Positions 32,931 to 41,306 of a DNA stretch of 64,000 nt are shown here, in pieces. A model generated the notes under the pieces. The model had not been told where the DNA came from. It did no database searches and saw only the letters and a list, made by a program, of their open reading frames with translations. This DNA is from Halorubrum cibi (GTDB taxonomy: Archaea; Halobacteriota; Halobacteria; Halobacteriales; Haloferacaceae), in the NCBI RefSeq assembly GCF_900182635.1, contig NZ_FXTD01000007.1, positions 1 to 64,000 on the forward strand, in the 5' to 3' direction. Position 1 is the stretch's first letter; each line of letters opens with the position of its first letter. Both the position numbers and the translations under genes were made by a program.

Positions 32931-34469
32931 ATGACAGACCGACCAGACGGTGAGGATCCGTCCGCGTCGATGGGCGCCGCCGGCGGTTCGAAGACCGAAC
33001 CGCGGATCAGCTTCTACGGCGGGAAGTGGGCGAGCACGGTTCCGCTCGGCTTCTTCATCCTCTGGGCCGTCTTCCAGAGCGGCGTCCTCGGCATCGGCGA
33101 CACGAACGGGCTGGTGATCGGGGCGTTGATCGGAACGATCCTCGGGTTGTTCTTCGTGCGCGGCGACTGGAAGACGTACGCGGACACCATCTTCGAGGGG
33201 ATGACCCAACGCGTAGCCGCGACGGCGATCGTCGCGTGGCTGTGGGCGGGCATGTTCGCCGAGACGCTCCAGGTCGGCGGCTTCGTCGAGGGGCTAATCT
33301 TCGCCGCCGACGCGCTCAACGTCGGCGCGGCGACGTTCCCGGCCGCCGCGTTCGTCCTCTGTGGCCTGCTCGCGACCGGGATCGGGACGGGGTACGGGGC
33401 CACCGTCGCGTTCGTGACGCTCTTTTTCCCGGCGGGCGTCCTCATCGGCGCGAACCCGGTGTTGCTCTTCGCGGCGATCCTCTCCGGCGCCGTCTTCGGC
33501 GACAACCTCGCGCCCGTCAGCGACACGACGATCGTGAGCGCAGTGACGCAGGACGCGGACATCGGCGGCGTCGTCGCCTCGCGGTTCAAGTACGCGATCG
33601 TCGCCGCGGTGCCCGCCTTCATCGCCTACCTGATCATGGGTTCGGTGCTGTCGGGCGCGAGCCTGGAGGGCGCCGCGGCCCTCCGTGACACGGCGACCGC
33701 GCCCGGTTTGGTCCACCTGATCTCGATGGGTGTCGTGATCGCCACCGCCGTCGCGGGGCGACACATCGTCGAGGCGATCTCCTGGGGTCTCGTCGTCGCG
33801 GTCGGCTTCAACCTCGCGCTCGGGCTCTCGTCCGTGAGCGATATTCTCGTGTTCACCGTGACCGAGGCCGGGACGTTCACCGCGCTGCCGTTCGTCGCGG
33901 TCGGCGACACGGCGGGCGTCGGCGGGAGCCTCTACGCCGGTGCGATCGGGTTCTTCCCGCTCATCGTGTTGACGCTCCTCATCGTGTCGATGGCGCAGAT
34001 CATGATCCGCGGCGGCGGCTTCGCGGCGATCCAGGAGTTCCTCTTGAACTCCGTCGCGACCACCGTCCGCCGGGCCGAGGTGACGATGGTGCTCGGCACC
34101 GCCGCGATCAACGGGATGATCACGATCAACACCGCAGCCGAGATCGCGATCGCGCCGTACATCGCGCGGATCGGCGAGAAGTTCAACATCAACGGCTACC
34201 GACGGGCGAACATCCTGGACGCCAACACGTCGGCGCTCGGCTACATCTTCCCGTGGGCCGGCGGCGTCCTCGTCGGCTACCAGGTCATGGTCGGGCCGAA
34301 CGGACTCGGCGCGGAGTACGGTCCGGAGATGGTCGTCAACCCGATCGAAGTCGTGCCGTACGTGTTCCACGGTTGGTTCCTCGTGATCGTCTTCCTGGTG
34401 GCGGCAGTCACCGGGTTCGGGAGGGAGTACGTTCCCGATCGGACCTCCGGGGAGGTGTCGCGCGCATGA
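32931..34469 (+). CDS. nhaC: Na+/H+ antiporter, NhaC family
   Basis: The 512-residue protein has about 12 hydrophobic segments after a polar N-terminus, with the family signature FGDNLAPVSDTTIVSA (about residues 190-205) and a second conserved block NTAAEIAIAPY near residue 405. It expels Na+ in exchange for H+, important in high salt. A small soluble protein gene overlaps its 3' end by 4 bp. Confidence 0.93.
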   Translation: MTDRPDGEDPSASMGAAGGSKTEPRISFYGGKWASTVPLGFFILWAVFQSGVLGIGDTNGLVIGALIGTILGLFFVRGDWKTYADTIFEGMTQRVAATAIVAWLWAGMFAETLQVGGFVEGLIFAADALNVGAATFPAAAFVLCGLLATGIGTGYGATVAFVTLFFPAGVLIGANPVLLFAAILSGAVFGDNLAPVSDTTIVSAVTQDADIGGVVASRFKYAIVAAVPAFIAYLIMGSVLSGASLEGAAALRDTATAPGLVHLISMGVVIATAVAGRHIVEAISWGLVVAVGFNLALGLSSVSDILVFTVTEAGTFTALPFVAVGDTAGVGGSLYAGAIGFFPLIVLTLLIVSMAQIMIRGGGFAAIQEFLLNSVATTVRRAEVTMVLGTAAINGMITINTAAEIAIAPYIARIGEKFNINGYRRANILDANTSALGYIFPWAGGVLVGYQVMVGPNGLGAEYGPEMVVNPIEVVPYVFHGWFLVIVFLVAAVTGFGREYVPDRTSGEVSRA

Positions 34470-34732
34470 GCGCGCTCGACAAGTTCCTCGCCGGCTGGTC
34501 GTTCAGGAGTTCGACGCCCGACTACGAACCGGGCGACACCATCGAGGTGATGGTCACCGGCGAGAAGGGCGGCGAGGCGACCGCCCGTATCGGCGACTCG
34601 ATACTCCGGATCGAGGGCGCGCCGGACGACGCGGTGGACACCCGCGTGCTGGTCGCGGTCGAGACGTGGGACGGGTCGACCCACCGCGGAACCGGGACGT
34701 ACCGGGAGACGGTCGGCGGGAGCGCCTTCTGA
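34466..34732 (+). CDS. Small TRAM-like beta-barrel protein coupled to nhaC
   Basis: The 88-residue protein (EPGDTIEVMVTGEKGG... ARIGDSILRIEGAPDDAVD) has the spacing and residues of a TRAM/OB-like RNA-binding barrel, preceded by a short helix LDKFLAGWSFRSS. Haloarchaea have a family of such single-domain proteins of unknown role. It overlaps nhaC (ATGA), so it is co-translated with the antiporter. Confidence 0.75.
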   Translation: MSALDKFLAGWSFRSSTPDYEPGDTIEVMVTGEKGGEATARIGDSILRIEGAPDDAVDTRVLVAVETWDGSTHRGTGTYRETVGGSAF

Positions 34733-34833
34733 GTTCCCTCGCGGGGGTCTCCCGCGTCGGCCGCCGTCTCTGCCACCGCCTCCGTCGACTCCGTCACCTC
34801 CGGCGCCTCCGCCGCCGCGTCGGACCGGGTTGC

Positions 34834-34840
34834 TTTTTAA
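34834..34840 (+). promoter_or_regulatory. TATA box deciding the GTG start of the PHP gene
   Basis: TTTTTAA centred 27 bp upstream of GTG 34863. An ATG at 34830 lies upstream of this box and would not be on the transcript. Confidence 0.6.
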
Positions 34841-34862
34841 GACGACTCCCGAAGGGAGAGCC

Positions 34863-35552
34863 GTGCTATCGGTCGAGTTGCACTCCCACTCGGCGCTGTC
34901 CCACGACGGGCGTGACCCGGTCGACCTCCTCTTGGAGCAGGCGGCCGCGGTCGGTCTCGACGCGCTCGCCGTCACGGACCACGACGAGATCGACGCGAGC
35001 ATCGAGGCGGCCGAGAAGGCCCCCGAGTACGGGATCGTCGGGATCGTCGGGATGGAGGTCACCTCCGCGGCCGGCCACGTGCTCGCGTTCGGGATCGACG
35101 AACTCGTTCCCAGCGGACTGCCGTTCGACGAGACGCTCGACCGGATCCGCGAGGCCGGCGGGATCGCGGTCGTCCCCCACCCCTTCCAGAAGACCCGTCA
35201 CGGGGTCGCCGCGCACGTCTCCGAGGACCAGCTCGCGAGCGCCGACGCGATCGAGGTGTACAACTCCCGACTCTTCACGGGCCGTGCGAACCGCCAGGCC
35301 GAGACGTTCGCCGTCCGTCGGAACCTCCCGATGACCGCCGGCAGCGACGCGCACATCTCCGAGATGGTCGGTCAGGCGGTCACCGAGGTCGGCGCGGACG
35401 AGCGCTCGGCCGACGCGATCCTCGAGGCCGTCGCAGACGGGCGGACCAGCGTCGTCGGGAAACGCACGCCGTGGCGCGTCTCGCTCCGCCAGTTCGCCGG
35501 CGGGGCGAAGCGCCGGGCGCTCCGGACGATCGGCGGGCTGCGACGGTCGTGA
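34863..35552 (+). CDS. PHP-domain metal-dependent phosphoesterase
   Basis: The 229-residue protein shows all PHP metal-ligand motifs: LHSHSALSHDG, VTDHDEID, GMEVTS, VPHPF and AGSDAH. Relatives include histidinol-phosphatase and nucleoside-3',5'-bisphosphate phosphatase types; the substrate is unknown. It is followed after 10 bp by the asparagine-synthetase-like gene. Confidence 0.88.
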   Translation: MLSVELHSHSALSHDGRDPVDLLLEQAAAVGLDALAVTDHDEIDASIEAAEKAPEYGIVGIVGMEVTSAAGHVLAFGIDELVPSGLPFDETLDRIREAGGIAVVPHPFQKTRHGVAAHVSEDQLASADAIEVYNSRLFTGRANRQAETFAVRRNLPMTAGSDAHISEMVGQAVTEVGADERSADAILEAVADGRTSVVGKRTPWRVSLRQFAGGAKRRALRTIGGLRRS

Positions 35553-35562
35553 GGTCGACCCG

Positions 35563-36768
35563 ATGACCGCCGATCGCGAGGGCGGACGCGTCGATGGTCG
35601 CCTCCGGGGCGCGTCACCGGAACTCGTCGCCGAGGCGATCCGCGATCGGGACCCGCTTCCGGGAACTCGCGGGTTCGCCGGGGTGCTGTCGAGTTCGCCG
35701 CCGTCCGTCGTCGAGAGCGGAGGGCCCGACGGCGGGGGACGAGTCCTCGTCCGCGACGTCCTCGGCCGCCAACCGCTGTTCGTCGAGGCCGACGCGGCCG
35801 ACCCGACCTGCCCCGAGTCGTGGAGCTTCGACCGAGCCGATCTCCGGCACCCGGCACCGATCCCGGCCGGGTCGGTCGTGTCGGCGACGGAACGCGATCT
35901 CCGCTGGTCGCTCCCGACGCCCGCCGCCTCGGACCCCGAACCCGCTCAGGCGGCCGTCGACGCCGCGATCGAGGGGACGCTCGCCGACCTCGCCGCCGAG
36001 GACGCAGCGCTCTCGACCGACCGGCTCGCCGTGGCGTTCTCCGGCGGGGTCGACTCGGCGCTCGTCGCGAGCGCGGTCCCGGACGCGCCGTGTTACGTCG
36101 CGGGCTTCGAGGGGTGTCACGACGTCGCTGCCGCGCGCGCGGCCGCGACCGCGATGGGTCTGGACCTGCGGGTGGTAAAGCTCTCGCACGACGACCTCCG
36201 GCGGGCGATCCCCGAGGTCGCGTCCGCGACCGGTCGAGAGAACCCCATGGACCTCAACATCGCCGTCCCGCTGTACCTGACCGCCGAGGCGGCCGCGGCC
36301 GACGGGATCGACCGACTGGCGGTCGGCCAGGGCGCCGACGAGCTGTTCGGGGGCTACAGCAAGGTCGTCGAACCCGCTGACGACGACCGAGTCGAGGCCG
36401 ACACCGTCCGGGGCGCACGGACCGAGACGGTTCGGACCCTCCCCGAACAGCTCGAACGCGACGTGCTAGCGCTGCGGGCCGCCGGGGTCGAACCGGTCGC
36501 GCCGCTGCTCGACGACCGCGTCGTCGACGCCGCGCTCCGGCTGCCGGGCGAGCTGCTCGCTACGGCCGAGGATCGGAAGGTGGCGCTCCGGCGCGCCGCG
36601 ACCGGACGCCTGCCGGAGGCGGTGTACACGGCGGACAAGAAGGCGGTTCAGTACGGCACGTACGTCTCGCGGGAGATCGACCGGCTGGCGCGGCGGAACG
36701 GGTTCAAGCGACGGATGGAGAACCACGTCGGTCAGTACGTCGCCTCGCTGCTCGAGGGCGACGTCTGA
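35563..36768 (+). CDS. Asparagine-synthetase-like protein lacking the glutaminase nucleophile
   Basis: The 401-residue protein has the ATP-pyrophosphatase P-loop VAFSGGVDSALVAS and GQGADELFGGYSK of the asparagine synthetase C-terminal domain. The N-terminal ~130 residues keep a reduced glutaminase-like sheet (RDVLGRQPLFVE) but there is no Cys at position 2, so glutamine cannot be the direct ammonia source. An ammonia-dependent amidation or adenylation role is inferred. It ends near a strong hairpin (36788-36807). Confidence 0.82.
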   Translation: MTADREGGRVDGRLRGASPELVAEAIRDRDPLPGTRGFAGVLSSSPPSVVESGGPDGGGRVLVRDVLGRQPLFVEADAADPTCPESWSFDRADLRHPAPIPAGSVVSATERDLRWSLPTPAASDPEPAQAAVDAAIEGTLADLAAEDAALSTDRLAVAFSGGVDSALVASAVPDAPCYVAGFEGCHDVAAARAAATAMGLDLRVVKLSHDDLRRAIPEVASATGRENPMDLNIAVPLYLTAEAAAADGIDRLAVGQGADELFGGYSKVVEPADDDRVEADTVRGARTETVRTLPEQLERDVLALRAAGVEPVAPLLDDRVVDAALRLPGELLATAEDRKVALRRAATGRLPEAVYTADKKAVQYGTYVSREIDRLARRNGFKRRMENHVGQYVASLLEGDV

Positions 36769-36787
36769 GTCCGAACCTCGCCGAAAA

Positions 36788-36807
36788 ACCGGCCCGTGCG
36801 GGCCGGT
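36788..36807 (+). terminator. Hairpin after the asparagine-synthetase-like gene
   Basis: ACCGGCCCG-TG-CGGGCCGGT, nine-base-pair arms, 20 bp after the stop codon. Archaeal termination mainly uses T-runs, which are absent here, so it may stabilise the 3' end rather than terminate. Confidence 0.45.
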
Positions 36808-36845
36808 CCTGACCAAGCCGCGCGTCGGAGTACCAGTCCTGCGGC

Positions 36846-36869
36846 CGACGCCCGATCGATCGGGCGTCG
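36846..36869. repeat. Perfect 24-bp palindrome
   Basis: CGACGCCCGATC followed by its exact reverse complement. Could be the bidirectional end signal of two convergent genes or a protein-binding site. Confidence 0.5.
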
Positions 36870-37070
36870 TGAAAACGAAAGTCCGGTATCGTATAAAATA
36901 CGCGCAGTGGTGACAAATATGACCACCCGAAAGGAGTGGGATTCAGAGATCCTCCAGAGACATGCGATCGTTTCGGGACGAACGTCAGATACCGCCTCCG
37001 GATCCGGATCGAAATTCGACGCTTCAGCGACGCGTGGCGTCCTCCGGAACCGACCGCTCCCGTCCTCGAG

Positions 37071-37769
37071 TTACCTGACCAGGTACGGATCGCTGCCGGC
37101 GATGAACCGGCCGAGGTCGGTCTCGCGTCGGAAGTCGGTCGAGCGGAGCCGACGGAGCGCCTCGACCAGCTCGTCGGCGTCGCCGTCGTCCCACTCGGCC
37201 GGCTCCTTGATCGGGAGGACGAGCCAGCCCGACCCGAGCAGCTCCTCGCCGTGGAGCGCGTCCATGTCGACCTCGGTCTTCCACGCGCGGGCGGTGTACT
37301 GCCGGAGGACGTGGTCGGTCGCCTTCGCGCCGACCGGGAGGAGGACGTGTGCCGCGATCGCCCTGAGCTCCGCGTCGAAGTACCGCTCCATGTCGTCGTA
37401 GGAGGCCGCGGTCGGCTCCCCGTCGGGCAGACACATGTGGAGGTACGAGAGGAACGTTCGATCCGTCGACACCCGACCGGGATCGTCGTCATCGCTCCCG
37501 GGTCCCGACGAACCGTCGCCGTCGGCGTCGTGCGGGCCGTCGTCCTCGACGACTTCCGTGAGGAGGCCGGCGTCGGTCAGTGCCTCGAGAAACGCCGCGG
37601 ACCACGGCTCGCCGGTGAAGGGGATCCGCTCGTCGACACCGCCGTGGACGCCGGGGTGGTCGCCGATCACGTGGAAGTCGGCGTTGGCGTCGCCGTATCC
37701 CGGAACGAACGTTGGACAGTCCGGCCGCATTCCGAACGGGTTGCGCGTGCGGTCGGTGACGTTCTTCAC
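37071..37769 (-). CDS. Uracil-DNA glycosylase superfamily protein
   Basis: The 232-residue protein begins, after a GTG start, VTDRTRNPFGMRPDCP and has the UDG-superfamily pieces FHVIGDHPGVHG (motif I) and LLPVGAKATDHVL with a late hydrophobic WLVLPIKEPAEW. The family removes uracil or other bases from DNA. An Asp/Gly/Ser-rich insertion (about residues 85-110) is a halophilic linker. Stands alone. Confidence 0.8.
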   Translation of the reverse strand: MKNVTDRTRNPFGMRPDCPTFVPGYGDANADFHVIGDHPGVHGGVDERIPFTGEPWSAAFLEALTDAGLLTEVVEDDGPHDADGDGSSGPGSDDDDPGRVSTDRTFLSYLHMCLPDGEPTAASYDDMERYFDAELRAIAAHVLLPVGAKATDHVLRQYTARAWKTEVDMDALHGEELLGSGWLVLPIKEPAEWDDGDADELVEALRRLRSTDFRRETDLGRFIAGSDPYLVR

Positions 37770-38105
37770 GGAATCCGGTAGGAACGCGACCCGTAATAGC
37801 CCGTTCGATACCGGACCGCGCCGGCGGGCGACTGCGCCGCGGCGTCGATGCCGAGGCCAACTGATCCCGACCGAGAACCCCCTCGAGAGCCGCCGCAGGT
37901 AGGCGCATGCGTACCGAGGGATTCTCATAAGTTATGGAAACGAGTCTGGTTCGACCGGCTTGGGATACGCCGCGATAGCGATCCGGCGACGAACGTTCAA
38001 CGGATCCGAAACGTTCGATCGAATCGCTAGACTGCGCCGGGGTGAACTCTCCGCACCGGTCACAAAGTATATATACGCCCCTCGACTGCGGACCATCGAA
38101 GACCC
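37770..38105. other. 336-bp divergent intergenic region
   Basis: Holds promoters for the glycosylase gene (left) and for the small protein at 38106 (AGTATATATA at 38066-38075, leaving a ~7-nt leader). No coding sequence recognised. Confidence 0.5.
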
Positions 38106-38279
38106 ATGTTCGACCGCATCCGCACGGCGGCCCTCTTCGGCCTCCACCAGGCGACCGTTGCCATCGGGATCTCCGCGTTCCCCGTGGCCGTCTTCGCCCG
38201 CAAGCAACTCGGCGTCAACATCCCGGTCCACCGGCTCGTCGAGACCACCACCGAGGCCATCGAGGCCGCCGAGGAGTAA
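38106..38279 (+). CDS. 57-residue single-span membrane protein upstream of psmB
   Basis: ATG at 38106 to TAA at 38277 encodes a short protein with a hydrophobic stretch TVAIGISAFPVAVFA (about residues 17-31) between a basic N-terminus and an acidic C-terminus. A clean TATA box precedes it and codon use matches real genes. Function unknown; it lies 156 bp upstream of psmB on the same strand. Confidence 0.7.
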   Translation: MFDRIRTAALFGLHQATVAIGISAFPVAVFARKQLGVNIPVHRLVETTTEAIEAAEE

Positions 38280-38403
38280 TCAGAGCGCACGCTTTTCCGA
38301 GGTTCGTCCGACCCGACTCCCGCGAGCCTTCGCTCCGATCGTCCCCCGCGTTTCCACCCCGGAAATGACCGTCGGAACCGGCGGCCGGTCCCCGAAGGGT
38401 TGC

Positions 38404-38410
38404 CTTTATC
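38404..38410 (+). promoter_or_regulatory. TATA box of psmB
   Basis: CTTTATC centred 29 bp upstream of ATG 38436. Confidence 0.55.
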
Positions 38411-38435
38411 AGCGCGAGGGGCCAACTGGGCGGTA

Positions 38436-39167
38436 ATGCGAACACCGACCGACGATCTCTCCGACGGGGCGTCCCTCGAACTCGGCCGCGACCAGCCGGT
38501 CTTCGGGCCGGAGCTCGGCGAGTTCGAACACAGCGAGCGCCGCGCCGCACAGGCCGACGGCGAGGGCGAGATGAAGACCGGAACGACGACGGTCGGCATC
38601 CGCACCGCCGGCGGCGTCGTGATGGCCACGGACATGCGCGCCTCCCTCGGCGGGATGGTCTCCTCGAAGGACGTCCAGAAGGTCGAGCAGATCCACCCCC
38701 GCGGCGCGCTCACCATCGCCGGCTCCGTCTCCGCCGCACAGAACCTCATCTCGACGCTCAAGGCCGAGACCAACCTCTACGAGGCCCGCCGTGGCAAGGA
38801 CATGTCGATGGAGGCGCTCTCGACGCTCACCGGCAACCTCCTCCGCACGGGCGCGTTCTTCATCGTCCAGCCGATCCTGGGCGGCGTCGACGACGAGGGA
38901 GCCCACATCTACTCCATCGACGCGCTCGGCGGTACCACCGAGGAGGAGTACACCGTCACCGGCTCCGGCTCGCAGTACGCCCTGGGTGTCTTAGAACAGG
39001 AGTACCACGACGACGTCACCGTCGACGAGGCGAAGACCATCGCCGCGAAGGCGATCCAGTCCGCCGTCGAGCGCGACCTCGCCTCGGGCAACGGGATCAA
39101 CGTCGCCGTCGTCACCGACGAGGGCGTCGACATCACCCGCCACAAGGACTTCGACGGCCTGCTGTAG
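38436..39167 (+). CDS. psmB: 20S proteasome beta subunit
   Basis: The 243-residue precursor has a 49-residue propeptide that is cleaved autocatalytically before T50 (KTG/TTTVGIRTAGG), exposing the nucleophilic threonine. Downstream SSKDVQKVEQIHPRGALTIAG and TVTGSGSQYALGVLE carry the conserved active-site surroundings. It forms the catalytic rings of the archaeal proteasome. The propeptide length equals that of the Haloferax enzyme. Confidence 0.97.
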   Translation: MRTPTDDLSDGASLELGRDQPVFGPELGEFEHSERRAAQADGEGEMKTGTTTVGIRTAGGVVMATDMRASLGGMVSSKDVQKVEQIHPRGALTIAGSVSAAQNLISTLKAETNLYEARRGKDMSMEALSTLTGNLLRTGAFFIVQPILGGVDDEGAHIYSIDALGGTTEEEYTVTGSGSQYALGVLEQEYHDDVTVDEAKTIAAKAIQSAVERDLASGNGINVAVVTDEGVDITRHKDFDGLL

Positions 39168-39237
39168 ACGCCGATCCCGTCTCCTCCCCTTCTCACTATT
39201 GCGTAGCGCCTCCAACGTCTCCGCCTTCACGTTCCTT

Positions 39238-39981
39238 TCAGGCCCGCTCGACGTCCTCCTCGGGCGGCCGGATCCCGTCGCCCCAGTAGAAGTGCGGGCC
39301 GAGGAGGAGGTAGCCGCCGGAGAGGAACAGCAGCGCGAACGCGAACCCCTCGCCGATCCACGGGGGGAGCGCGGTCGTGAGCGCGTGCGCGACCGGCGTC
39401 ACCACCACCGCCGCCTGGACGAACCCCATCACGAGCGCGTCCTGCGCGTGGAGGTCGGGGTACGTCACCGTCGACCCCATGAGCACCGCGAAGACGGCGG
39501 TCGCGACGACGAGCGGGATCGGCGCGGTGTAGCCCGCTAACACCGCGGCGGCGAGGACCGTCGCCGCGAGCGTCGTCGGGACGCCGACGGTCTCGCGGCT
39601 CCCGCTGTCGTAGGCCGTGTACAGCCCGAGGCGGGCGACCGCCATCGCGACGAAGAGCGCGGCGGCTCCGAGCCCGCCGGCGACGAGGACCGCTCCCGCG
39701 GCGGCCGGGTCGTCGCCGAGGACGACGACGGAGACGAGGGCCGCGGGGGCGACGCCGAAGGAGGCGACGTCCGCGAGCGAGTCGAGGTACGGTCCCGCCG
39801 GCGTCGATCCCCGGTGTCTGGCGACCACCCCGTCGAGCCCGTCGGCGATGGCGGCCAACAGGATCAGCCGGGCCGCCAGGGCGGCGTCGACGGTGGCGGC
39901 GACGACCGCGAGGAAGCCGACCGCGGCGTTGGCCACGGTGACCGCGTCGGCGAGACCCAACCGACCGACCCGCAGAGACAT
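39238..39981 (-). CDS. CDP-alcohol phosphatidyltransferase (archaetidylserine-synthase-like)
   Basis: The 247-residue membrane protein has the CDP-alcohol phosphotransferase motif DGLDGVVAR...G...D...D (around residues 47-72, ending LDSLADVASFG as in phosphatidylserine synthases) and about seven hydrophobic helices. It attaches serine or another polar head to CDP-archaeol in membrane lipid synthesis. The start ATG 39981 is divergent from the stomatin gene. Confidence 0.85.
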   Translation of the reverse strand: MSLRVGRLGLADAVTVANAAVGFLAVVAATVDAALAARLILLAAIADGLDGVVARHRGSTPAGPYLDSLADVASFGVAPAALVSVVVLGDDPAAAGAVLVAGGLGAAALFVAMAVARLGLYTAYDSGSRETVGVPTTLAATVLAAAVLAGYTAPIPLVVATAVFAVLMGSTVTYPDLHAQDALVMGFVQAAVVVTPVAHALTTALPPWIGEGFAFALLFLSGGYLLLGPHFYWGDGIRPPEEDVERA

Positions 39982-40072
39982 ACCGGATCGGTCGACGACC
40001 CCGCTTTTAGGGTTTGTTATCCGCTCGGCGTCGGTCGACGCTCGGACTTCCCGAGGTCGGTCCGCGGGCGAA

Positions 40073-40080
40073 CTATTAAG
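40073..40080 (+). promoter_or_regulatory. TATA box of the SPFH protein gene
   Basis: CTATTAAG centred 28 bp upstream of ATG 40104. Confidence 0.55.
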
Positions 40081-40103
40081 CGTCCGATGACCTAACCTGT
40101 GGT

Positions 40104-41240
40104 ATGGACCCACTTCCCCTCCAAACCGGTTTCGGACTGGTGAGCGTCGGCCTCCTGTTTCTCATGTTGGTGGTCGTCACGCTCTGGCAGTCCATCGAGA
40201 TCGTCGACGCCTACGACAAAGAGGCGCTGACGGTGTTCGGCGAGTTCCGGAAGCTGCTCGAGCCGGGCATCAACTTCATCCCGCCGTTCGTCTCGCGGAC
40301 GTACGCGTTCGACATGCGGACGCAGACGCTGGACGTGCCCCGCCAGGAGGCGATCACGCGTGACAACTCGCCGGTGACCGCGGACGCGGTCGTCTACATC
40401 AAGGTGATGGACGCGAAGAAGGCGTTCCTCGAGGTCGACGACTACAAGAACGCCGTCTCGAACCTGGCACAGACCACGCTCCGTGCCGTCCTCGGCGACA
40501 TGGAGCTCGACGACACGCTGAACAAACGTCAGGAGATCAACGCGAAGATCCGCCGCGAGCTCGACGAGCCGACCGACGAGTGGGGGATCCGCGTCGAGAG
40601 CGTCGAGGTGCGCGAGGTCAACCCCTCGAAGGACGTCCAGCAGGCGATGGAGCAACAGACCTCCGCGGAGCGGCGGCGGCGCGCGATGATCCTCGAGGCG
40701 CAGGGGGAACGGCGCTCGGCGGTCGAGCAGGCCGAGGGTGACAAGCAGTCGAACATCATCCGCGCGCAAGGGGAAAAACAGAGTCAGATCCTCGAGGCGC
40801 AGGGAGACTCGATCTCGACCGTGTTGCGGGCGCGGTCCGCCGAGTCGATGGGCGAGCGCGCCATCATCGAGCGCGGCATGGAGACGCTCGAGGAGATCGG
40901 CAAGGGCGAGTCGACGACGTTCGTGCTCCCGCAGGAGCTCACGAGCCTCGTCGGCCGCTACGGCAAGGCCCTCTCCGGCTCGGACGTCCAGCAGATGGAC
41001 GGCCTCGAGGGCCTCGAGTTCGACGAGGACACCCGCAAGATGCTCGGGCTCGACGACATCGACGAGATCCTCGGCCAGATCGACGAGGCGGCCCAGATGG
41101 ACGTCGAGGAGCTCGAGAAGGAGGCCGAGGCGGTCAAGTCCGGCGACGCGGGCTCGAACATCAAGTCGGCGGACGAGGTCATCCAGGAGATGGACGAGGA
41201 GGTCCCCGACGGCGAGGTCGAGCCGCCCGAGGAGAGCTGA
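40104..41240 (+). CDS. SPFH/band 7 (stomatin-prohibitin) membrane protein
   Basis: The 378-residue protein has an N-terminal membrane helix (residues ~10-28), the band 7 domain with stomatin-type AFDMRTQTLDVPRQEAITRDN and VREVNPSKDVQQAMEQQTSAERRRRA, then a long coiled coil rich in Glu/Gln/Lys and an acidic C-terminal tail. Such proteins scaffold membrane microdomains. Stands alone without an NfeD protease partner in the window. Confidence 0.92.
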   Translation: MDPLPLQTGFGLVSVGLLFLMLVVVTLWQSIEIVDAYDKEALTVFGEFRKLLEPGINFIPPFVSRTYAFDMRTQTLDVPRQEAITRDNSPVTADAVVYIKVMDAKKAFLEVDDYKNAVSNLAQTTLRAVLGDMELDDTLNKRQEINAKIRRELDEPTDEWGIRVESVEVREVNPSKDVQQAMEQQTSAERRRRAMILEAQGERRSAVEQAEGDKQSNIIRAQGEKQSQILEAQGDSISTVLRARSAESMGERAIIERGMETLEEIGKGESTTFVLPQELTSLVGRYGKALSGSDVQQMDGLEGLEFDEDTRKMLGLDDIDEILGQIDEAAQMDVEELEKEAEAVKSGDAGSNIKSADEVIQEMDEEVPDGEVEPPEES

Positions 41241-41306
41241 ACCGCCGATCCGACCGTTTTCGACCCGAACGAAGCGCTTTTGCCGGGCGATCGCGTACCA
41301 CGGAGC

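Larger units (their letters stand above)
36769..37070. other. 302-bp spacer with two strong palindromes
   Basis: Between the convergent ends of the asparagine-synthetase-like and glycosylase genes. It contains a terminator-like hairpin (36788-36807), a perfect 24-bp palindrome (36846-36869), and a TATA-like GTATAAAATAC at about 36890 with no gene behind it. No coding sequence recognised. Confidence 0.55.
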
